From Achromobacter pestifer (GTDB taxonomy: Bacteria; Pseudomonadota; Gammaproteobacteria; Burkholderiales; Burkholderiaceae_B), in NCBI RefSeq assembly GCF_902859625.1, contig NZ_CADIJX010000002.1, forward strand, positions 744,001-808,000: a stretch of DNA of 64,000 nt, read 5' to 3'. Shown one piece after another: positions 38,823-48,035 of the stretch. The translations under genes were made by a program, and so were the position numbers. The notes below the pieces were generated by a model that ran no database searches, was not told the DNA's origin, and saw nothing but the letters and a program-made list of their open reading frames with translations. How positions within the stretch are numbered: the first letter of the stretch is position 1; every line of letters begins with the position of its first letter.

Positions 38823-40159
38823 TGACCGCGGAACGCCAGCCGCTGATTGAGTGCGAACATTGCGCAAGCGTTTATCGCCGATATCAGCTTGAACCTGGCG
38901 AGACCGCCAATTGCGCCCGCTGCGGAGCCATACTCTGGCGCTACAGCGGGCTTACTTTGTCCAATTGGCTGGCCCTCGCCATCTCTGCCCTGATTGTCTT
39001 CGGGGTGGCCAACGCCTATCCGGTCGCTTCGATGTCCGTGCAGGGCATGGTGCAAGAAGCCTCCTTGCTGGACGCCATATCCATTACCTGGCGCCAAGGC
39101 CATTGGGTCGTCGCCGTCATGACGGGGCTGGCCGGCTTTGCGCTGCCGCTGATGCAGCTGCTCGTGCTGCTATGGGTGCTGGGCCCGCTGTCACAAGGCC
39201 GGGAACCGGTGGCGTTTCGCGGCGCCATGCGTTTGCTGGGCGCGTTGCGGCCGTGGTGCATGGTGCCCGTGTTCCTGCTGGGCGTGCTGGTGGCGGTGGT
39301 GAAGCTGGCCGGCATGGCCGCGGTGCTGCCCGGCATTGGGCTAGGCGCCTTTGGCGTGCTGACCATCTTCCTGACGATACTTGGGCGCTTGTCGCCGCAC
39401 GTGCTGTGGCGCTATGCGGAAACCGTCAACGTGGTGCCCGTGCACGTGCCGGAAAGCGGGCCCGATACCGTTCTGGCCGGCTGCCATGTGTGCGGCCAGG
39501 TGCAGGCCCTGCCGCGTGACGCGGATCCTGAAGAAGAACACCATTGCGTGCGCTGCGAAGCCGTGGTGCATTACCGCAAGCCGGATCACCTGGCCCGCAC
39601 TTGGGCGCTGCTGCTGGCGGCGGTGGTGTTTTATATTCCCGCCAACGTGCTGCCGGTCATGCAAGTCAGTTCGGTGCTGGGCGATAGCGCCCATACCATT
39701 CTGGGCGGAGTGGTCGAGCTCTGGCAGATGGGTTCGTGGGACATTGCGCTGATCGTCTTCATCGCCAGCGTGGCCGTGCCGCTGACCAAGCTGTTGGCAT
39801 TGATTCTGCTGCTGTTGACCGAGCAGTGGCGCAGCACGACCAATTTGCGTCCCCGCACCCGCCTGTATCAAATGGTGGAGTTCATTGGCCAATGGTCCAT
39901 GCTGGATGTTTTTGTCGTTATATTGCTGGCGGCGCTGGCCGATTTTCAGGGGCTGATGGAGATCAGCGCTGGCGCGGGCGCTGCGGCCTTTGGCGTGGTC
40001 GTGATTCTGACCATGTTGGCGGCCATGAGTTTTGACCTTCGCCGCAGTTGGGATCTGGAAGGCGTAAGCGAGATTGATGCACCTGAAGTCGAGGGGCGGG
40101 CGCGTCCCGCCCAGGTGCCGCAGCAGGTGGCACCCGTAACAAGCAAAGAAGTGGGTTAG
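38822..40159 (+). CDS. pqiA: Paraquat-inducible protein A (PqiA-type membrane protein)
   Basis: A 445-residue inner-membrane protein with two repeated PqiA halves. Each half opens with a rubredoxin-like CxxC pair (CEHC at 11-14 with CARC; CHVC with CVRC) followed by four membrane helices. It partners the PqiB MCE tunnel and PqiC lipoprotein in lipid movement across the envelope. The ATG at 38822 overlaps the clpA stop by one base (TGATG). Next gene pqiB starts 42 bp later with its own AAGGA site. Confidence 0.95.
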   Translation: MTAERQPLIECEHCASVYRRYQLEPGETANCARCGAILWRYSGLTLSNWLALAISALIVFGVANAYPVASMSVQGMVQEASLLDAISITWRQGHWVVAVMTGLAGFALPLMQLLVLLWVLGPLSQGREPVAFRGAMRLLGALRPWCMVPVFLLGVLVAVVKLAGMAAVLPGIGLGAFGVLTIFLTILGRLSPHVLWRYAETVNVVPVHVPESGPDTVLAGCHVCGQVQALPRDADPEEEHHCVRCEAVVHYRKPDHLARTWALLLAAVVFYIPANVLPVMQVSSVLGDSAHTILGGVVELWQMGSWDIALIVFIASVAVPLTKLLALILLLLTEQWRSTTNLRPRTRLYQMVEFIGQWSMLDVFVVILLAALADFQGLMEISAGAGAAAFGVVVILTMLAAMSFDLRRSWDLEGVSEIDAPEVEGRARPAQVPQQVAPVTSKEVG

Positions 40160-40201
40160 CGGTACCGTGGTTCTCCTGCTTAAGAATAAAAAGGAAAGTT
40201 G

Positions 40202-41869
40202 ATGTCCGACCAAGCTCCTGGATCTGGCGAAGAGAAGTATCAAACGCCGACCATTTCGCGCAAGCAGAAGAGCCGGATCTCATGGATCTGGCTGGTGCCC
40301 ATCGTGGCGGCGCTGATGGGCTTATCGCTAGTCGTGCGCACGTGGATGCAGGCGGGTCCGGACATCACCATTTCATTCAATACCGCCGACGGGCTGGAGG
40401 TCGGCAAGACCCGGCTGCGCTTCAAGGACGTGAACATCGGCACGGTGAAGTCCATCGGTTTCAATGAGGATCGCAGCAAGGTGGTCGTGCAGGCCGAGCT
40501 GGCCAAGGAAGTGGCGGATCTGGCGCGCGAAGGCACCAATTTCTGGGTGGTCCGGCCGCGGCTCGACGTGAGCGGGGTGTCGGGCCTGGGTACACTGTTG
40601 TCCGGCGCCTACATTGGCGTGGATGCGGTTGAAGGCAAGAACGGTTCAAGCAGCAAGGCCACCAAGCTCAACTTCGAGGGCCTGGAGATTCCCCCTGCGG
40701 TCACGCATGACCGCGCGGGCAAGCGCTTCATGCTGAAAGCGTCCGACCTGGGTTCGCTGGACATTGGTTCGCCGGTGTATTTCCGCCGCATCAATGTGGG
40801 CCGCGTGATCGGCTATGCACTGGACAAGACCGGCAATGCCGTCAATGTCGAGGTGTTCGTGGACGCGCCCAATGATCAATTCGTGACCAACGGCACACGC
40901 TTCTGGAACGCCAGCGGCGTGGACTTCAGTGTGAACGCGGACGGTCTGAAAGTACGCACGCAATCGCTGGTGTCGATGGCGGTGGGCGGCGTGGCGTTCG
41001 AGCCGGTTCAGAGCGCGCGCGATGGCAACACACAGGCGCCGGCCGATGCCAATTTCGACCTGTACGAGACGGAAGCCGCCGCCAAGGCCAACCCGGATGG
41101 CGAGGCGTTCCCGATCCGCATGCGCTTTGACCAGTCGATTCGCGGGCTCTCGGTCGGTGCGCCGATCGACTTCAGCGGCATCACCCTGGGCAACGTCACG
41201 CAGATCAACCTGGACTTCGATCCGGTCACCAAGCGCTTCTATTCGCTGGTGGACGCCACGCTGTACCCGGAACGCCTGGGCCGGGTGTATGAAGAGGTGC
41301 GCGACCGTGCCGTCAAGGACGGTGATGTGGCCGGCAACCGCCTGTTGGGCGTGATGATCAAGCATGGACTGCGTGCACAGCTGCGCACCTCCAACTTGCT
41401 GACGGGCCAACTGTACGTGGTGCTGGACGATTTCCCGAATGCCAAGCCGGTGGAGTTCAAGCCTTCCGACCCTGCCTTGATCCCGACGATTCCGGGCAAT
41501 CTGGATCAGTTGCAGCAGCAGGTCAGCAACATCGTCGCCAAGATCGAGAAGATTCCGTTCGACAAGATCGGGGAGGATTTGCGCACCACGCTGTCCAGCA
41601 CCTCCAAGCTGATGAACCGCCTGGACAAGCAGGTGGCTCCCGAAGCGCAGAACATGTTGAAGCAGGCCAAGGAATCCATGGCGAACATCAATGCGATGCT
41701 GGCGTCGGACGCTTCCTTGCCGGTCAATACTGAAAAGGCGATGCAGGAATTGGGCCGCGCGGCGCGTTCGTTGCGCGCACTGGCCGACTTCCTGCAATCG
41801 AACCCCGAAGCCTTGCTGCGTGGCCGTGGCAATGACCCGATTCCCGGCGCAGGCCCTGTCAGGAACTGA
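40202..41869 (+). CDS. pqiB: PqiB, MCE-domain intermembrane lipid transport protein
   Basis: 555 residues. One N-terminal transmembrane helix (about 26-45, WIWLVPIVAALMGLSLVV) is followed by three MCE domains; the repeats open with ITISFNTADGLEVGKTRLRFKDVNIG, then RFMLKASDLGSLDIGSPVYFRRINVG, then IRMRFDQSIRGLSVGAPIDFSG in pieces. A long C-terminal helix (from about 430) can form the needle-like tunnel spanning the periplasm. It lies in the pqiABC operon behind clpA. Confidence 0.95.
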   Translation: MSDQAPGSGEEKYQTPTISRKQKSRISWIWLVPIVAALMGLSLVVRTWMQAGPDITISFNTADGLEVGKTRLRFKDVNIGTVKSIGFNEDRSKVVVQAELAKEVADLAREGTNFWVVRPRLDVSGVSGLGTLLSGAYIGVDAVEGKNGSSSKATKLNFEGLEIPPAVTHDRAGKRFMLKASDLGSLDIGSPVYFRRINVGRVIGYALDKTGNAVNVEVFVDAPNDQFVTNGTRFWNASGVDFSVNADGLKVRTQSLVSMAVGGVAFEPVQSARDGNTQAPADANFDLYETEAAAKANPDGEAFPIRMRFDQSIRGLSVGAPIDFSGITLGNVTQINLDFDPVTKRFYSLVDATLYPERLGRVYEEVRDRAVKDGDVAGNRLLGVMIKHGLRAQLRTSNLLTGQLYVVLDDFPNAKPVEFKPSDPALIPTIPGNLDQLQQQVSNIVAKIEKIPFDKIGEDLRTTLSSTSKLMNRLDKQVAPEAQNMLKQAKESMANINAMLASDASLPVNTEKAMQELGRAARSLRALADFLQSNPEALLRGRGNDPIPGAGPVRN

Positions 41870-41875
41870 AGAATC

Positions 41876-42523
41876 ATGACTATTTCTCCGATGCGTTCTG
41901 TCCTGTCCCTGCTGGTGCTGGGAGCGGCCCTGGCGGGTTGCGGCTCGTCGCCGCCCGTGCACTACTACACGTTGCAAGGTCCGGCGGCGCCGGCATCGGC
42001 AGCCTCGGGGGCGCCTGCCAACTTCCTGATCGAAGTCCAACCGGTCAGCCTGTCGACCCAGGCGGATCAGCCGCAATTGATGGTGCGCACGGGCGACGGC
42101 AGTGTGTCCGCGCTGTATTCCGAACGCTGGAGTTCGCCGCTGGGCGACGAATTGCGTGGGGCGCTGTCGGACGCGCTGAAGCGTGAACTGGGCGCGCTGG
42201 ATGTGCAAATGGTCAAGCCTGGCCCCGCGGCGCCGGTTTGGCGGGTGCAGACGGATGTGCAGCGTTTTGAGCTCGTGTCGGGCAGCATGGCCCAGCTGGA
42301 CGCTACGTGGCGGGTGCGGCCGGTCAACATGAAGGGCGCTGGCCTGTTGTGCCGCAGCGTGGTCACCGAGACGGTTGCGGAAACGGGTATCCCCGCGTTG
42401 ATCGCCGCGCAGCAGCGTGCGGTGGTCAGCCTGGCTGGCGTGATGGCCTCGGCGATCCGTGGCCAGACCCCGGCGGGCTCGGGCTCCGTGCAGATGTTGG
42501 GTTGCTCGGCCCTGAAAGACTGA
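41876..42523 (+). CDS. pqiC: PqiC, outer-membrane lipoprotein of the Pqi system
   Basis: 215 residues. A lipoprotein signal peptide ends in LAGC with Cys22 as the lipidated residue; Gly then Ser follow it, which favours sorting to the outer membrane. The body is an ABC-transport auxiliary lipoprotein domain (YYTLQGP, SDALKRELGALDVQ). It docks the PqiB tunnel at the outer membrane. Starts six bases after pqiB. Confidence 0.92.
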   Translation: MTISPMRSVLSLLVLGAALAGCGSSPPVHYYTLQGPAAPASAASGAPANFLIEVQPVSLSTQADQPQLMVRTGDGSVSALYSERWSSPLGDELRGALSDALKRELGALDVQMVKPGPAAPVWRVQTDVQRFELVSGSMAQLDATWRVRPVNMKGAGLLCRSVVTETVAETGIPALIAAQQRAVVSLAGVMASAIRGQTPAGSGSVQMLGCSALKD

Positions 42524-42544
42524 GAAACTCGCGTGATCTCAAGC

Positions 42545-42586
42545 GGTTAACCAAGGGTTAACCTTAATACAAACGCGGTTGCAACC
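42545..42586. promoter_or_regulatory. Three phased palindromes upstream of putA (candidate PutA operators)
   Basis: GGTTAACC at 42545-42552, GGTTAACC at 42556-42563 and GGTTGCAACC at 42577-42586. The last contains two inverted copies of GTTGCA, the site known for the E. coli PutA ribbon-helix-helix domain. Centres are 11 and 22 bp apart, placing all three on one helix face. The PutA encoded downstream retains that DNA-binding domain. Confidence 0.6.
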
Positions 42587-42667
42587 TGTCTAGCATACGG
42601 TCCTACCCATGCGGAATTCCGTTCGGAACCCGTATTACCTTTGCCATGCGACAGGAAGCAATCTCTT

Positions 42668-45600
42668 ATGGCCAGCACGACCCTTGGCGTCAAAGTCGAT
42701 GACGCACTACGCGACCGCCTGAAGGCAGCCGCGCACAAGCTCAATTGCACGCCGCATTGGCTGCACAAGCAGGCAATCCTTGCCTACCTGGACAAGATCG
42801 AGCGCGGCCACCTGCCCGCCGAAATGTCGCATCTGGGTATCGACGCGGGCGTGGATGATGAGGCTAATGACAGCCAATTGGCGCCCGTCCCGCCGTTCTA
42901 TGAGTTTGGCCAGGACGTGCAGCCGCAGTCCGTGCTGCGCGCTGCGATCACCGCGGCCTACCGTCGTCCCGAGCCGGAGTGCGTGCCGCTGTTGCTGGGC
43001 CAGGCGCGCATGCCCAATCTGGAAAAGGTGCATGCGATGGCCTCGGATCTCGTCAAGAAGCTGCGCGGCAAGCGCAGCGGCGGCGGGGTGGAAGGGCTGA
43101 TCCAGGAATTTTCCTTGTCCAGTCAGGAAGGCGTGGCGCTGATGTGCCTGGCCGAAGCGCTGCTGCGGATTCCGGATCGGGCCACGCGCGACGCGCTGAT
43201 CCGCGACAAGGTTGCCCGTGGCGACTGGAAGTCCCACATGGGCGGCTCGCAATCGCTGTTCGTCAACGCCGCCACCTGGGGGCTGATGATCACCGGCAAG
43301 CTGGTGGCCGTGAGCAGCGAGCAGTCGTTGTCCAAGGCGCTGACCCGCCTGATCGGCAAAGGCGGCGAACCGCTGGTGCGCAAGGGCGTGAACATGGCCA
43401 TGCGCATGATGGGCGAACAGTTCGTGTCGGGCCAGACGATCTCTGAAGCGCTGGCCAACAACCGCAAGATGGAAGCGCGCGGGTTCCGTTATTCGTATGA
43501 CATGCTGGGCGAAGCCGCGACCACGGCTGAAGACGCCGACCGCTACTACGCTTCGTATGAACAAGCCATTCATGCCATCGGCAAGGCCGCGGCCGGCCGG
43601 GGCATCTACGAAGGTCCGGGCATTTCGATCAAGTTGTCGGCGTTGCATCCGCGCTATTCCCGCAGCCAGCGCGAACGGGTCATCGCCGAGCTGCTGCCGC
43701 GTGTGAAGGCGCTGACGGCCTTGGCTCGCAGCTACGACATCGGCCTGAACATCGATGCGGAAGAGGCCGATCGTCTGGAAATCTCGCTCGACTTGCTGGA
43801 GGCGCTCTGCTTCGCCCCTGAGCTCGACGGCTGGAACGGTATCGGATTCGTCATCCAGGCCTATCAGAAGCGCGCGCCGTTCGTGATCGACTATGTGATT
43901 GATCTGGCCCGCCGCAGCCGCCACCGCGTGATGGTGCGTCTGGTGAAAGGGGCGTACTGGGACAGCGAGATCAAGCGCGCCCAGGTGGATGGCCTGGAAG
44001 GCTATCCCGTCTATACCCGCAAGCTGTACACCGACGTGGCCTATCTGGCGTGTGCCCGCAAGCTGCTGGGCGCACCGGAAGCGGTGTACCCGCAGTTCGC
44101 CACGCACAACGCCTACACCGTGGCGGCCATCTATCAACTGGCTGGTCAGAACTACTATCCCGGCCAGTACGAATTCCAGTGCCTGCACGGCATGGGCGAG
44201 CCGCTGTACGACGAAGTGGTCGGCTCGCTGGCCCAGGGCAAGCTGAACCGTCCCTGCCGCATCTACGCACCGGTCGGCACGCATGAAACGCTGTTGGCCT
44301 ACCTGGTACGCCGCCTGTTGGAAAACGGCGCGAACACCTCTTTCGTGAACTTGATCGGCGACGACAGCATTCCGGTGGAGACGTTGGTGGCCGATCCGGT
44401 CGAAGCCGCCGCGCGCATCGTGCCGTTGGGGGCGCCGCACGAGAAAATCGCGCTGCCTCGCGAACTCTATGGCAATCCGCAGCAAGGCGCCCGCGCCAAC
44501 TCGGCAGGCCTGGATCTCACCAACGAACATCGGCTGGGCTCGCTGTCCGCGGCGTTGCTGGCCAGCGCCGGCACACCGTGGCGCGCGGGTCCGATGCTGG
44601 GCGACGGCGACCATGCCTGGGACGCGGCCCGCGCCATCGAAGTGCGCAATCCCGCCAACCTGCGTGACGTCGTGGGCCACGTGGTTGAAGCACAAGCCGA
44701 CGAGGCCGATGCCGCCCTGCGCGCCGCCGCCAATACGGCGCCCATCTGGCAGTCGACTCCGGTCGCGGAGCGGGCGCAGTGCCTGCGCCGTGCGGCCCAA
44801 TTGCTGGAAGAGCAAATGCAGACCCTGTTGGGCCTGATCGTGCGCGAAGCCGGCAAATCATTGCCCAACGCCATCGCCGAAGTGCGCGAGGCCGTGGACT
44901 TCCTGCGCTACTACGCCGACCAGGCCGAACAGGAATTCAGCAATGACACGCACCGTCCGCTGGGCACCGTGCTGTGCATCAGCCCCTGGAACTTCCCGCT
45001 GGCCATCTTCACGGGCCAAGTCGCGGCCGCGTTGGCCGCCGGCAATACCGTCGTGGCCAAGCCCGCGGAACAGACCCCGCTGATCGCCGCGCAAGCCGTG
45101 GCCATCCTGCGCGCGGCCGGCGTGCCCGTCGGCGCCGTGCAATTGCTGCCGGGCCGTGGCGAAACCGTGGGGGCCCAGCTGGTGGCCAGTCCGGGCGTGC
45201 GCGGCGTGATGTTCACGGGGTCGACCGATGTGGCGCGCATCATCGCGCGCACGCTGGCCGACCGCCTGGATGACGACGGCCACACCATTCCGCTGATCGC
45301 CGAAACGGGTGGTCAGAACGCCATGGTGGTGGATTCGTCCGCGCTGTCCGAACAGGTGGTGTTCGATGTATTGAGCTCGGCCTTCGATTCCGCCGGCCAG
45401 CGCTGTTCGGCGCTGCGTGTGCTGTGCGTGCAGGAAGACAACGCCGATCACGTGCTGACGATGCTGCGCGGCGCCATGCGCGAGCTCAGCGTGGGCAATC
45501 CGGATCGCCTGTCGGTGGATGTGGGACCGGTGATCGATACTGAAGCGCGCAATGGCATCCAGCGTCACATCGAGACGATGCGCACGGCGGGGCATCGCGT

Positions 45601-46489
45601 GGACCAAGTGGAGCTGAACGGCGAATGCCGCCATGGCACCTTTGTGGCGCCCACCATCATCGAGATCGATCACATCAGCGAGCTGACGCGCGAAGTGTTC
45701 GGCCCGGTGCTGCACGTGGTGCGCTACCAGCGCGACGAGCTGGATGCCTTGCTGGATGCGATCAACGGCACCGGCTACGGTCTGACTTTCGGCGTGCATA
45801 CGCGCATTGATGAAACGATCGCGCATGTGACGGGGCAGGTTCACGCCGGCAACGTCTACGTCAATCGCAATATCGTGGGCGCGGTCGTGGGCGTGCAGCC
45901 CTTTGGCGGGGAATGCCTGTCTGGCACCGGCCCCAAGGCGGGCGGCCCGTTGTACATGTACCGCCTGCTGGGCACCCGCCCGGCAGGGCTGCCGCCGGCG
46001 CTGGATGCCGCCGCGCCGCTGCCGCAGCGCATGGCTTTGCCCGGCCCGACCGGCGAGACCAACACCTATCTGGTCGAGCCGCGTGGCGCCGTCTATTGCG
46101 TGGCGGCCACCGAGGCCGGTGCGCGCGCGCAGTGGTCGGTGGCCCGCCTGACGGGCAACCACGCCTGGTTCGCCGACACGCCGGCCGCCCAGGCGCTGCT
46201 GGCGACGCTGGATGCCGAGCAGCAGGGGCAGGCAGGCATTTTGGTCGACGACGAGGTCGATCAGGCGGACTACCAGGCCGTGCTGTTTGAAGGCGATGGC
46301 GATGCGTTACAGGCACTGAACCAGCGCATTGCGCAGCGTCCGGGGGCGATCCTCTCGGTGCATGGCCTGACCTCCGACGCCTTGGCCGCAGGCGCGGCTT
46401 ATGTGCCGGAACGCTTGCTGACGGAACGCTCCATCAGCGTCAATACTGCCGCGGCAGGGGGCAACGCCAGCCTCATGACGATCGGTTGA
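42668..46489 (+). CDS. putA: Trifunctional proline utilisation A (repressor, proline dehydrogenase, P5C dehydrogenase)
   Basis: 1273 residues. An N-terminal ribbon-helix-helix (1-45, TTLGVKVDDALRDRLKAAAHK) makes it a repressor as well. The FAD proline dehydrogenase barrel carries GARGFRYSYDMLGEAA-like and GAYWDSEIKRAQ segments. The aldehyde dehydrogenase part has ETGGQNAMVV and the catalytic Cys913 in GQRCSALRVL, and a conserved C-terminal flap domain follows. It oxidises proline to glutamate, channelling P5C between sites. ATG 42668 with AGGAAG upstream is preferred over ATG 42641. Likely self-regulated through the palindromes at 42545-42586; no putP is adjacent. Confidence 0.97.
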   Translation: MASTTLGVKVDDALRDRLKAAAHKLNCTPHWLHKQAILAYLDKIERGHLPAEMSHLGIDAGVDDEANDSQLAPVPPFYEFGQDVQPQSVLRAAITAAYRRPEPECVPLLLGQARMPNLEKVHAMASDLVKKLRGKRSGGGVEGLIQEFSLSSQEGVALMCLAEALLRIPDRATRDALIRDKVARGDWKSHMGGSQSLFVNAATWGLMITGKLVAVSSEQSLSKALTRLIGKGGEPLVRKGVNMAMRMMGEQFVSGQTISEALANNRKMEARGFRYSYDMLGEAATTAEDADRYYASYEQAIHAIGKAAAGRGIYEGPGISIKLSALHPRYSRSQRERVIAELLPRVKALTALARSYDIGLNIDAEEADRLEISLDLLEALCFAPELDGWNGIGFVIQAYQKRAPFVIDYVIDLARRSRHRVMVRLVKGAYWDSEIKRAQVDGLEGYPVYTRKLYTDVAYLACARKLLGAPEAVYPQFATHNAYTVAAIYQLAGQNYYPGQYEFQCLHGMGEPLYDEVVGSLAQGKLNRPCRIYAPVGTHETLLAYLVRRLLENGANTSFVNLIGDDSIPVETLVADPVEAAARIVPLGAPHEKIALPRELYGNPQQGARANSAGLDLTNEHRLGSLSAALLASAGTPWRAGPMLGDGDHAWDAARAIEVRNPANLRDVVGHVVEAQADEADAALRAAANTAPIWQSTPVAERAQCLRRAAQLLEEQMQTLLGLIVREAGKSLPNAIAEVREAVDFLRYYADQAEQEFSNDTHRPLGTVLCISPWNFPLAIFTGQVAAALAAGNTVVAKPAEQTPLIAAQAVAILRAAGVPVGAVQLLPGRGETVGAQLVASPGVRGVMFTGSTDVARIIARTLADRLDDDGHTIPLIAETGGQNAMVVDSSALSEQVVFDVLSSAFDSAGQRCSALRVLCVQEDNADHVLTMLRGAMRELSVGNPDRLSVDVGPVIDTEARNGIQRHIETMRTAGHRVDQVELNGECRHGTFVAPTIIEIDHISELTREVFGPVLHVVRYQRDELDALLDAINGTGYGLTFGVHTRIDETIAHVTGQVHAGNVYVNRNIVGAVVGVQPFGGECLSGTGPKAGGPLYMYRLLGTRPAGLPPALDAAAPLPQRMALPGPTGETNTYLVEPRGAVYCVAATEAGARAQWSVARLTGNHAWFADTPAAQALLATLDAEQQGQAGILVDDEVDQADYQAVLFEGDGDALQALNQRIAQRPGAILSVHGLTSDALAAGAAYVPERLLTERSISVNTAAAGGNASLMTIG

Positions 46490-46498
46490 GCGTCACCA

Positions 46499-46532
46499 GG
46501 AGGTAATCCTCTGGGGACCGAGGGTTATCTCC
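46499..46532 (+). terminator. Stem-loop after putA
   Basis: An 11-13 bp stem (arms 46499-46509 and 46522-46532, with two G-T pairs) nine bases past the putA stop. No T-run follows, so it may be a weak terminator or mRNA 3'-end structure. The rest of the putA-livK spacer (to 46731) shows no gene. Confidence 0.45.
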
Positions 46533-46731
46533 AATATCGTGTGGGGTTGCACTGGAAGCAAAATCCGGTCGCACCTCAAGTCTGGATGTCGCAACCCGGC
46601 ATCCGGACTTTGCAGAAAATGCATGCGCAGGACCTGGTCACCGCCGGGCCTGCGGTAGTAAAAGAAACCAAAAGCCTGGCTAAAAGCTCAGGTATAACAA
46701 GGCTTAAGTCCGACACCCCGGAGGATTCCCC

Positions 46732-47877
46732 ATGAAGTTCCGCACCACTTTGAAGCTTCTCGCCGCCAGCATCGCCGCCGTCGGCATGACGGCCGCCGCC
46801 CACGCCGCCGACATCAAGCTTGGCTTTGCCGCGCCGCTGACCGGCCCGCAATCGCACTATGGCGAAGACATGCAGAACGGCCTGAACCTGGCCCTGGAAG
46901 AAGCCAACAAGAAGGGCATCAAGGTTGATGGCCAGCCCGCCAAGTTCGTGCTGGTTTCACGTGATGACCAGGCCGATCCGCGCGTTGGCGTGCAGGTGGC
47001 GCAGCAACTGGTCGACCAGGACGTCGTGGGTATCCTGGGCCACTTCAACTCCGGCACGACGATCCCCGCGTCGCGTGTCTACCATGAGGCCGGTCTGCCC
47101 CAGATCGCCATGGCGACGTCGCCTGAATACACCAAGCAAGGCTACGAAACCACGTTCCGCATGATGACCAGCGACACCCAGCAGGGCGCCGCGGTGGGCA
47201 AATTCATGGTGCAGAATCTGAAGGCCAAGAAGGTTGCGATCATCGATGACCGCACCGCCTACGGCCAAGGCCTGGCTGATGAAGTTGAAAAGGCCGTCAA
47301 GGCTGCGGGCGGCGAAGTGGTTCGCCGTGAATACACGACCGACAAGGCGAATGACTTCACCGCCATCCTGACCAACATCAAGGGCTCCGCCCCTGACGCG
47401 ATTTTCTACGGCGGCCTGGATGCGCAGTCCGGCCCGATGAAGCGCCAGTTGGCCACGCTGGGCCTGAAGGCGCCGCTGGTGTCGGGCGAAATGACCCGTA
47501 GCGACACCTTCATCAAGCTGGCTGGCGATGCGGCGGATGGCACGTTCGCGTCGTTGGCGGGTGTGCCGTTGGACAAGATGGCCGCCGGCAAGGACTTCGA
47601 GCAGCGCTATCAGGCGCGTTTCAAGAAGGCCCCTGGCGTCTATGCTCCGTACGCCTATGACGGCGCCTGGAACATGATCACGGCCATCGAGCAGGCCGGT
47701 TCGGCCAAGCCCGAGAAGTACCTGCCCGTGCTGGCCAAGCTGGACCGCAAGGGCGCCACCAGCGAGCACATTTCCTATGATGCCAAGGGCGATCTGAAGG
47801 AAATCTCGGTCACCATCTACGAAGTCAAGAATGGCAAGTGGGAGATGGTTGAAACGATGGTCAGCCAAGCCAACTAA
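46732..47877 (+). CDS. livK: Branched-chain amino acid ABC transporter, periplasmic binding protein
   Basis: 381 residues. A signal peptide of about 24 residues (ending AAAHA) precedes a type I periplasmic-binding domain: IKLGFAAPLTGPQSHYGEDMQNGLNLALEEAN, GILGHFNSGTTIPASRVYHE and YGQGLADEVEKAVKAAGGEVV. This is the LivJ/LivK family, binding Leu/Ile/Val or related amino acids. ATG 46732 follows CCGGAGG. First gene of livKHMGF; hairpins in the 158-bp gap to livH probably allow higher expression of the receptor than of the membrane parts. Confidence 0.95.
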   Translation: MKFRTTLKLLAASIAAVGMTAAAHAADIKLGFAAPLTGPQSHYGEDMQNGLNLALEEANKKGIKVDGQPAKFVLVSRDDQADPRVGVQVAQQLVDQDVVGILGHFNSGTTIPASRVYHEAGLPQIAMATSPEYTKQGYETTFRMMTSDTQQGAAVGKFMVQNLKAKKVAIIDDRTAYGQGLADEVEKAVKAAGGEVVRREYTTDKANDFTAILTNIKGSAPDAIFYGGLDAQSGPMKRQLATLGLKAPLVSGEMTRSDTFIKLAGDAADGTFASLAGVPLDKMAAGKDFEQRYQARFKKAPGVYAPYAYDGAWNMITAIEQAGSAKPEKYLPVLAKLDRKGATSEHISYDAKGDLKEISVTIYEVKNGKWEMVETMVSQAN

Positions 47878-47890
47878 GGCGGGTTGACCA

Positions 47891-47956
47891 GGGCGGATCC
47901 CGGCCATGCCGGCGTGTCCGCCCACTTTGTCCGCACGCGCCGCCCGGCGTGTGCGG
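47891..47956 (+). other. Tandem GC-rich hairpins between livK and livH
   Basis: Hairpin 1: GGGCGGA (47891-47897) / TCCGCCC (47917-47923) with inner CCGGC/GCCGG. Hairpin 2: CCGCAC (47931-47936) / GTGCGG (47951-47956). Such structures often protect the upstream mRNA or reduce read-through, tuning receptor over permease. Confidence 0.55.
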
Positions 47957-48035
47957 CGCGCACCCCGCACCCGGCCCGTGATGGCTCCGGCCGCGTGCGC
48001 TGCGCGACTTTTCCAGGCTTATTTTCGCGGCCCCT

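Noticed and set aside
28542-42523. Genomic island or phage insertion separating clpS and clpA
   Set aside because: No integrase, tRNA, direct repeats or composition change; yfhM and pbpC are ordinary chromosomal genes with neighbour-like codon use.
42707-44815. A 702-codon minus-strand frame opposite putA (and another at 44858-46162)
   Set aside because: Both are antisense to the conserved PutA domains and show no family resemblance.
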